Positions 56,641-64,000 of a stretch of 64,000 nucleotides of DNA are shown piece after piece. How positions within the stretch are numbered: position 1 is the first letter of the stretch; every line of letters starts with the position of its first letter. The DNA is from Trichaptum fuscoviolaceum. Taxonomy: Eukaryota; Basidiomycota; Agaricomycetes; Hymenochaetales; Trichaptaceae. The DNA lies in assembly GCA_910574455.1 (NCBI GenBank), contig CAJSYZ010000001.1, positions 721,961 to 785,960 on the forward strand, given 5' to 3'. A program made the translations under genes and the position numbers. The notes under the pieces are model-generated. The model was not told the DNA's origin. It did no database searches and was given only the letters and a program-made list of their open reading frames with translations.

Positions 56641-57602
56641 TCGGAAATTCCGGTGTCGGTATTTGCGTCCGATGCCTCGTACCGCAACCTTGAGCTCGAG
56701 CTCATTGATGAGAGGTGCGTCAAACAGTCTACCTGACGTTGGCAAAGCAGCTCACGACGCAAATTGCGAATGCATCAAACGGGAAAAAGTATTACTTCAT
56801 CTTAGATATCGTTCAAGTAGTCATGTCCTATTCCTCGACAAACACCTCTGTGCCACCACCATTGCCGCCGAAACGGAGATCGCTCGGTTTCAATATGCAG
56901 AATAAGTCGATTATCGGCCGACAGCGCAATCCCCCCAGCTCTAAGGTCAAGAAACGTGCCTTCATTCAATCTACTTCTTTCAAAGCGGATTGGGGTGCAT
57001 TGATCCCATTTCCCATATCGGCATGGTTCCGGTTTCGAGTTGTGTCCAGGGATGACTGATTGTATGACGGCTTACTCGTGGCTTTGCCTTCTAGAGCTGA
57101 TGGAACAGCTTCTTGTGCAGTGGGCTATGTCTTCCTGACTTCTTCGGAGTTAACCTGACTCACTTTCTTGTTTGTTTGTGCATAAAATGAAAAGAAGCCT
57201 CATAATCGAGTCATCTAGAAGAAATCCTTCTTATCTCCTGTCAGTTCAGCTTGAGGTTTATCCGAGCCATAGTACAATGCACTGATAGATTCCTCTCTTC
57301 TTTTCCCAGAAGAATAAGGCATCAGAAAAATGCGTGCAAGAGCTTTGTATAAATGTGAACTCGGAGTGGGTGTCGCCCCTCCCCGCCACCCACCCACCCA
57401 CTCAACCCTTCGCCATGAACTTTTATCACATTCTGTTGGGGCTACACATGCTCCTATTGATTGACCATGCTGTGCTTCGAGTACGCATCGCGCGAAGACT
57501 TCCTTGGACACAAAGGAGGATATCTAGGATGCAAAAATTCGTGCTTACTTTCTATTTCCTCTCAAAATCACTGCACTGACTTTTTGCCAGCTTCACAAAC
57601 AG
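56641..57602. other. Spacer after the BCS1-like pseudogene
   Basis: Plus-strand frames at 56715-57059 and 57415-57580 are protein-like in places (LCFEYASREDFLGHKGG) and could contain an upstream exon of the exonuclease gene, but no consistent splice path was found. Confidence 0.35.
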
Positions 57603-58460
57603 ATGCAACATCTCCTCGACTACCTGGGGGTTCCGCCAACGCCTCTTCTTCAACTTCGCAGTTATACACTCGGACCTCTTGTTCCTGAAGTATGTCTGAC
57701 CACCGCGACGATGGAGAATGCCGTAGACGTCATCTATGCTTCCTTGCCGGATGCCCCGGAACGACGCTTCGTTGCCCTCGACATTGAATGGGCGAGTAAC
57801 TCACCAGAGCTATATCGCGTGGACCTCATCCAACTCGCGGTTCAGCAACATGTGTTCCTCCTCCGGACTCATCTACTTAATGAACTTCCCGCGAGATTGA
57901 CACAATTATTAGGTGATGAAGCTGTATGGAAAGTGTCAGCAGGAATCGCTGGTATGAGAGTCCCATTTCTTCTCTCATTATTTGGCATAACTGAACTAAT
58001 TGGCAGGTGATGCAACTCGCATCAGGAATAAATTTGGCGTTCCCGTAACCTCCTGTGTCGATTTGACAGATTGGGCGCGCTTCGTTTACCCCGATTTCTG
58101 GCCAAGAACGCTAACTTGGCTCCAGCTGCTTCTGAACCCCCGTCTCTGGTTCAAGTTTCCGCAACCGTTTATAAAGCTGGAGGAGATGGCAGGCAGACTC
58201 CTGCAGGCAAACATTGAGAAGGATGCCACGGTCACGAGGAGCAATTGGGCCGAAGTTGAGCTGTCGGCTGCTCAAGTCCATTGTAAGTTATCCTTTTCAA
58301 GTTGTCACTCAGGCTGATCATCTTCTCACTTGCATCTGCTCTATTAGATGCGGCAATCGACGCGCACAGCACGTTTGCTGTTGCTTCCGTCTTGAATCAA
58401 GATGCCTTGGCCTTACCGGATGCAGAAATCCATCACTTCCCAATGCTCGATATTGAGTAG
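57603..58460 (+). CDS. DEDDy 3'-5' exonuclease (RNase D/WRN-like), Plavaka cargo
   Basis: The frame begins at ATG 57603, directly after an intron-acceptor-like CAG, so an upstream exon may exist. Exo I: RRFVALDIEWASNS (Asp and Glu). Exo II region: KVSAGIAGDATRIRNKFG across an intron (about 57949-58006). Exo III: LSAAQVH-intron-YAAIDAHSTF (Tyr and Asp of YxxxD; intron about 58284-58348). All four metal-binding acidic residues and the Tyr are visible. The family removes nucleotides from 3' ends of DNA or RNA in repair or RNA processing. Here it lies ~650 bp inside the right end of the transposon, suggesting a role in end processing or simple capture. Ends MLDIE at TAG 58458-58460. Confidence 0.8.
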
Positions 58461-59102
58461 GCTGAGGCCCGTTTGAATAGTGCTAACGGTGTTATCTTGT
58501 TGAGTAAATTGTTGAGTGCATGCTCTTGTCTTCAAAAGTTGCCAGGAGCATCGTGATTGTATCTATTATTGAATTGCTTCTCGTTGAATGATCATTGTAG
58601 ACTGAGGTTGTCAATGGTGTTTGCTGTCGCTTTCAAGATGTCATGAAGATGAAGGTAGCTTGAAATCTCAAAACAGAGGTTCAAGTTCACTTGAGTACAG
58701 TAGTGGTAGTAGTAGTAAATCTCACTTGAGTCTGACTTGCCACCTGATGTACAGCTTCCCTCCTTACGCACTGATTTTGTCCTGAAACGCCGTTTTAAGG
58801 CCATCAGGCAGCCAGGCAACACTTCAGGCAGGCATGACAACGCTTCAACCCATTTAAGGAAGCTCCAGGACGCGCCAGCCGCCGTTAGCAATCTCTGATG
58901 TATTACACTTGAGCACTGAAATCCTGACTTGCATTCTGATGCACTGAGAGACGGCTTGCATCCTGAAACACTCCTTATTTCAGTGAGATAAGGCAATCAG
59001 TGTATTTTCAGACGAAGTAGCGACCCTTCAGACAGGTGCCAGCCAAATCAGGACGCGTCAGGACGCGTCAGTCGCCGTAAGCAAAAGGAAGTTTCCCTGA
59101 TG
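58461..59102. repeat. Right end and subterminal region of the Plavaka-type element
   Basis: Words shared with the left subterminal region (CACTGAAATAAGG, GTGTTTCAGGATGCA). A tandem CAGGACGCGT CAGGACGCGT occurs at about 59050-59069, then GTCGCCGTAAGCAAAAGG and the tip ending CCCTGATG at 59102. Also a GTAGTGGTAGTAGTAGTA run near 58705. Confidence 0.7.
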
Positions 59103-60286
59103 CGTCCCGTAGTACCTGAGGTGTAAATCACATAGGCCTCGTTTGCTGGTTTCCACTTCGCCTTAAACTCAGCATTAAGGCTGTTCTCCGTCATCTCTGG
59201 CTCACCCGACTCCAAGATATCCTCGATGACTAGTGTTCTAACATCCCATTTCGCAACCCTGTCGGCATACTTCCGCGAGCATAGAACTACACGGGGTTCG
59301 GCATCCTGGATGATCGTGCAGAGTGTCTCGTCCGTGACTATGCCTCCATCGAGCGGTATGTACGACGCGCCGGCCTTCAGAGCCCCCAGAATCCCTACAA
59401 CAAACGCGATACTACGGTGTGCGAGAAGCAGGACGCGCGCGCCTTCGTTAACGCCAGAAGAGTGTAAACGATGTGCAAATCGCGTCGAGATCTCGTCGAG
59501 CTGAGTGTAGGAGATGGATTTCCCGAGGTGCTCGACTGCTGGGATGCTCGGGTATTTAAGAGCTTGGAAAATAAATGCGTGCTGGACACAAGCGAAGGGG
59601 ACAGGGAGGCGCTCGCCTAACAGAATTGAAGATTTTCTCGGGCTCTGGTCAGGCTCGGATTGATGGGCGTGACGACGTGCAGCGTCGGACCCAGGTTCGT
59701 CGAGCTCAGACGTCGGCTCAAGCAGTTGCGTTTTCTCAGCCTTCTCCACGCTGGCGGATGCGCTTGGTTCGGCCCATGAGTTCAAGGTTCGCGTTCGCGC
59801 GAAGACGCCGGTGAACAAGCGGATGCATGTCTCCAGGAGCACCGCGATGAACCTCGGCCATACGTCACGCTCGCGGCCGTAAACCCCGCCTTCTTCGAGC
59901 AGGCCACCCCCGCGGGTTGAGCGGGCAGTAAACAAGCGCGGTACCGACATCGTACCGAACGAGGGTAGGCGCGTTAATGCAGACAGGATCGACAGAGCAC
60001 AAGAAGGGAGGACGTGGGGGATACCGTTCGTTAGACACAGGAAGACAGGGACTAGGGGTAGGAAAGCGGTTGACTTACCGGTGCGAGAAGCCTGAGTCGG
60101 ACTACGCTCTGGCATAATGGTTGCGTCCGCCGTCGATGTGTAGGACATCAGGGTAGAGTTTTTGGCACTGCAGGGCTGGCTAAGTGGATCCCCAAGGCGT
60201 GCTGTCGACCCCAGATAGTATCTCTTGGTGTATTGAGTCCTTGTGAATTGGGGATAGGGCCGCAAGTCCAATGACGAGGGGAACAA
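59103..60286 (-). pseudogene. Adenylation-domain gene, 5' half, split by the Plavaka element
   Basis: Minus-strand frame from about 60286 (alternative start at MSYTSTADATIMPERS, about 60149). The ~220-residue N-terminal region is not recognised and may hide an intron starting GTAAGTCAACC near 60078. The adenylation domain begins around FACVQHAFIFQALKYPSIPA with SYTQLDEISTRFAHRL (A1), LAHRSIAFVVGILGALKAGA followed by SYIPLDG (A2), VVLCSRKYADRVAKW, and ANEAYVIYTSGTTG, the first half of A3. It ends at the CG target repeat 59103-59104. It joins codon for codon to the 3' half at 38483. Confidence 0.85.
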
Positions 60287-61607
60287 TAGAGATAAAAGGC
60301 AGAATCTAAGCTCGAGATTCAGAGCACTGAAGAGATATGGCAGATATCCTAGAAATCGAGATCCACCAGCGTCAGAGTTCTGCCTATCATGTATTGGAGA
60401 TGGGCGAGTACCTTGCCTCAGTGATCCAAGTTGGCTTTCACGAATATCTGGTTAGATACAGCCTGAGATGGTGGTGGGCCCCTCGTTGACAATTGCCGGC
60501 TACACACTCACGCAAACTCGGTAGATGTTTCTGACTCGCGCTGCATTTCTTCAGTACAGCACGCAGTCATACGTCAGTTGATCTTGATTGAGGAGAGCAA
60601 CCCGGCGCTGCGCGCTGTGTTTCGGCAAAAGACCAACACAAGCGAAGGGTCGATCCAGCGCCCTGCAGTGCAACAACGCTTATCCTTGATGCACCTCTCT
60701 TTCTCTGGATGGAAGCTGATCTGCATTTATACTAGTATTGACACGATCTCCATGCCGCAAACTCCGGATCCAGATGAGTTTCGATGCTGATAGGACTCTG
60801 CCGCTGCGACTTTTGAAACGAATACAGTAAGGTTTGTGCGAAACTTCGCCATGTGAGGTTTGAAGAGTGTCAGTGTCATTTGATCTGTATGGAGCTCGTC
60901 AGACTTGATGTTATGAATCTGTGATAAGCTAGTGGAAGAGTAAGCCTGAGGTTGAACGAAGAGTCGGCGTCACTGCCAATTGCTCATGACATTATCTTGT
61001 CAAGCTTCTGCTTTGGGAGGTTAGGCATCGGACCCCAGATCCCCTTGTCTTTCTTCCATCAACACGAAGCTGCGCATTTGTAACGTCCTTGTGCTTCCCG
61101 TACCAGTGCAGGGCGATCTAAGGGTCATTTTCTAAGCTCAAGGGGTCGTTCGCTCGAATATCATTGATTAGGATGTAAAGCGGTGACGACATACATATGG
61201 AAGGCAGGACAACTTGAACTTTGGTATGTCCATCACGGTATATTCAGCTCTGCTGAAATAACAATAGAAAGAACTTATGCAAATTACAGTATCTTCATCA
61301 AGTGTTGAATATCCGAATCTTAGCAAGCATATTGGATCTTCAGATCTGGTGGATTTTTAGCGTGTAATTGCAACTTGAAGCGCGCTCTCATCAACTTCTA
61401 GTAAGCCCGCTTGTGCGTGCGTTCTCTAATTTTGCAGAGTGGTCTAAGCTGAGCCACGTAACTTGGAAGCGTTTCCCAGGCGCTACTATTCACCTTCGCG
61501 TTGTTGGTCATTGCGTTGTTGTCTTCGTCCACACCATCGAAGGAGTAGCTTGAAGGGACAGAGACTTGCGAAAGTCTGCGCGTCTCATCCGAGTTCGCAA
61601 CTTCAAA
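60287..61607. promoter_or_regulatory. Shared upstream region of adenylation and hydrolase genes
   Basis: 1.3 kb between the divergent starts of the adenylation gene (minus) and the alpha/beta hydrolase (plus). No motif was identified with confidence; one CAACTTGAAG word occurs at about 61372. The head-to-head arrangement would allow coordinated expression. Confidence 0.4.
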
Positions 61608-62881
61608 ATGCTCGCATTCATCTGTCGCCGCCAGCCTTTGAAAGGGTTGTACAAAGTGTACTTCTTCTCGACTACGCTCCTCATACGGCTTCCTCTTTGG
61701 CTCCTCACGTCTGCGCCGCCTTTCCTGAGACCGCGTCGGACATGGACCTTCAAGCGCACCTTCGTCATGAAGCTCATGCGCGCATTCGTGGGCACCTTCT
61801 TCGTCACCCACATGCCCCAGTTCCCGGGCTCGGACCCATACGCGATTGTGGCATCTGGCGAGGCAGATAAAGTCGGTTTCGTTTGGGTCGACCCGATCGA
61901 AGAGAGCAAAGTCGTTGGAGAGGTGAAGGACATAGCAGAACAGAACGGGGTGACGCCGAAACAGATGTTTGGTTACTGGTTCAAGCGGGAAGGGTATGAA
62001 GGTCAAGTGGATGCACCGGCTGGCCCAGACGAGAAGACAGTGCTTCACTTTCATGGTCAGTTCAACTGCTTTTTTCTGTATCTAGAGTTCGATACAGGTG
62101 CTGACTGACAATATCTCAAGGTGGTGGATACGTAATGGGATCCTCTCATCCGCAAGGGGGGGCTACAGGTCACGTTTGCAATGGCCTTCTGCAACATTGT
62201 CCTAAACTCAAGCGCGTTTTTGCGGGCGGATACCGGCTCTCTACCAGCGCGCCCTTCACTCCCGCAAATGCGTTCCCAACGGCTCTGTTTGACGCGCTCG
62301 CATCCTACGCCTATCTCGTCCGAGTAGTCGGGTTCAAACCGGAGAACATCATTGTCTCTGGTGACTCCGCTGGCGGCCATCTCGCGCTCACGCTTGCACG
62401 GTATTTGGCGGTTAACGCTTTCACAGACCTACCGAAGCCCGGTGCAACAATTCTGATGAGCCCGACTGTGGAATGGACTGTAACACACTCGGACAAGGGC
62501 GGCTCGTGGGAGCGCAACCCGGCTACGGACTACTGCATGGCTTTCTTCTACTCCGGGTACTCCAAGCGCTCGATCCTCGGGAAGCTCCCCGAAGAGAGCG
62601 CGTCGACCAACGCGTGGATCTCGCCTGCCTCGCGGAAGCTCGCGCACCCTGAGGGCCTGTTCGTTGGGTTCCCGAAGACCTACCTTCTGGTCGGCGATGG
62701 CGAGGTCTGCCTAGACTCGACGCACACCGTGCGCGACCGCATGGTAGCTGACTTGGGCACTGCGAACGTTCTATACGATGAAGTGAAGGACGCGACGCAC
62801 GATTTCCTTGCAATGAGATGGCACGAGCCTGAGCGGACCGACACGCTCAAGCGCATTGGCACCTGGATTGAGTCCCTCTGA
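61608..62881 (+). CDS. HSL-type alpha/beta hydrolase (esterase/lipase-like)
   Basis: Two exons, 61608-62055 and 62121-62881, joined through the HGGGY oxyanion motif (FHG-intron-GGYVMG). An N-terminal hydrophobic stretch (LYKVYFFSTTLLIRLPLWLL) may anchor it in a membrane. Nucleophile motif VSGDSAGGHLALTLAR; acid in the LVGDGEVCLD region; catalytic His in KDATHDFLAM. It is the layout of the hormone-sensitive-lipase family (Pfam alpha/beta hydrolase 3), about 400 residues, complete. Members cleave esters or lactones of small acids. Head-to-head with the adenylation gene, which suggests it may act on the product of that pathway. Confidence 0.88.
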
Positions 62882-64000
62882 TTCTTTCTTCGTACTCTAT
62901 TAGTTCTCCGACGTGTTCACGTTCGTGATTGTATGGAAATATGGAAACGTAATCTGCAGTTCGGAGATATGATTCTAACGCCTATTCAATGTCTCTTATA
63001 TTGTCATTATTGGTTTATCCCGAGCTATCACCTTCAAGTCGTATTTCTCCCAATCTTCGCCGACTCAATCTACCTCGTCGTTCAAGCCGCTCCGTCGATT
63101 AATAGAAGAAGCATTGTCCCAAGGGAAGGTGCAGGGTGAAAGCACCAACATCAAGGGCTGCATAAGCTTCCAAATGATAGAAGGCGGGCTGCATTGCAGC
63201 CATATGGTACAAAGTATGTATCAGTCTCTGTATGGCCATCCGGAACCACTCAATCGCAATCTCCAGTGCAGGGTTGACAGGGAAGGCAGGGTAGGGAAAA
63301 GTCTATCACCCTGAACCTGCCGAATGTGGATGAACGATCGAGTGGCCGGACCCGGTGCACTGCGGAGGTGAGCGAGAGACCCACTCCCATCAGGACTGCG
63401 CAGGATTATGGGCGCTACCCTTGCAGCGAGTATGAAATGCCTTTCACGATAAGGTGCAGCATGAGCCGAGCAAGCACACCGGCGGTCAGCATTAACCCCA
63501 TTAATCACATAAAAATTGGCATCGAGGCGATTTGGATTACGCTTAGCAGCATGGGCGAGTGGGGAGGACAACAAGGAAGGCAAGCGCATCCCGTCATGGG
63601 CCGTTGTTTCTCCAGCTACCCTGGCCGTGTGGGTTCAAAGTATCTCAGGATACCGCCAATTATACTACTACCAGTACTCCAAAGGCAGCTGAAATGTCCC
63701 GCCGAACGACCGATCGGATCGTGAGTGGACGCTAGATGTATATTAAGTCACTCCGAGACCTTCGCAAGCTAAGTAACGCAACATCCAAACGGATCTCTAG
63801 CGAGTCCGCGCGTCGTGGGCAAGGCTTTTCGTGCGGGCATCCCGCGCACCGCTGGGGTGGCTTAAACATAAAGCCGTGACACTGAGCGCGCACAGCAGCC
63901 GCTCCCCTCCTTCGATCCTAAGGACTCGAGCGCGCGCTTTCACTGCGCGTACTAGTGGCGGTCGGTCCAATTGAGGAACTTGAATTCTACTTAGGCTTTC
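62882..64000. other. Right-edge sequence, nothing recognised
   Basis: 3' flank of the hydrolase and probably upstream sequence of the next gene outside the window. Overlapping frames at 63221-63724 on both strands lack motifs. Confidence 0.45.

Larger units (their letters stand above)
38484..59102. mobile_element. 20.6-kb Plavaka-type transposon with multi-gene cargo
   Basis: The ends are inverted: CATCAGGGAAACT at 38484 and the complement of AGTTTCCCTGATG at 59102, with weaker similarity for another ~10 bp and shared subterminal words (GTGTTTCAGG, CTGAAATAAG). The flanking dinucleotide CG (38482-38483, 59103-59104) is duplicated. Deleting the element plus one CG restores the adenylation A3 codons GTTG-RPKG exactly. 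It encodes a Plavaka transposase and, in addition, a micro-exon acidic protein, a large unknown protein, a trypsin-fold protease, a DEDDy exonuclease and a BCS1-like pseudogene. Plavaka elements are a CACTA-related lineage of basidiomycete transposons. The insertion looks young. Confidence 0.88.

Noticed and set aside
63221..63724. Opposed long frames at the right edge
   Set aside because: Overlap each other on both strands without recognisable domains; likely chance.

Overview
The window is nuclear DNA of a filamentous basidiomycete, probably an agaricomycete. Genes are packed with 45-60 nt GT-AG introns, the tRNA carries a nuclear-type intron, and both KDZ and Plavaka-type DNA transposons are present. 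Roughly 39 of the 64 kb belongs to three DNA transposons, two of which sit precisely inside host genes.

Left part (1-8.5 kb). The window opens on the 5' end of a RecQ-like helicase (minus strand). From 852 lies a terminus of a Plavaka-type element, interrupted by a 4.28-kb element (959-5242) with ~170-bp inverted ends and an 8-bp target duplication. That element encodes no recognisable transposase. It holds fragments of at least three unrelated host genes (Hsp70, Es2/DGCR14, a TRP-like membrane protein), so it looks like a gene-capturing 'Pack-type' transposon. Decayed TFIIF-alpha and beta'-COP sequences follow, fused to each other.

KDZ element (8463-22403, 13.9 kb). It is flanked by the direct repeat CTATGAGC and has inverted ends. 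It lies inside a protein kinase gene, and deleting the element plus one repeat rejoins the kinase frame. It carries a CxC2-type KDZ transposase (minus) and three plus-strand cargo genes: an Spt5-like NGN/KOW protein, an acidic unknown protein, and an AT-hook protein. The transposase and the Spt5-like gene each have one apparent frameshift.

Host block (22.4-38.5 kb). This holds the kinase 3' end, tRNA-Thr(TGT), mitochondrial ribosomal protein bL34m, a P-type IIC (Na,K-ATPase-like) cation pump of about 20 exons, a secreted beta-lactamase-like serine hydrolase, a condensation-type acyltransferase that reads in frame into a short-chain dehydrogenase, and the 3' half of an adenylation-domain gene.

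Plavaka-type element (38484-59102, 20.6 kb). It is inserted inside the A3 motif (TSGTTG / RPKG) of the adenylation gene, with a 2-bp CG duplication. It carries an apparently complete Plavaka transposase, a micro-exon acidic/coiled-coil gene, a large unknown gene, a chymotrypsin-fold protease with a complete apparent catalytic triad, a DEDDy 3'-5' exonuclease and a dead BCS1-like AAA gene. Its non-coding parts are full of short palindromic words.

Right part (59.1-64 kb). The 5' half of the adenylation gene is followed by a divergent HSL-type alpha/beta hydrolase. Without the Plavaka element, the hydrolase, adenylation, acyltransferase and reductase genes would lie within about 9 kb, which suggests a small specialised-metabolism locus disabled by transposition. 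All functional statements come from reading translations by eye; no searches were run.
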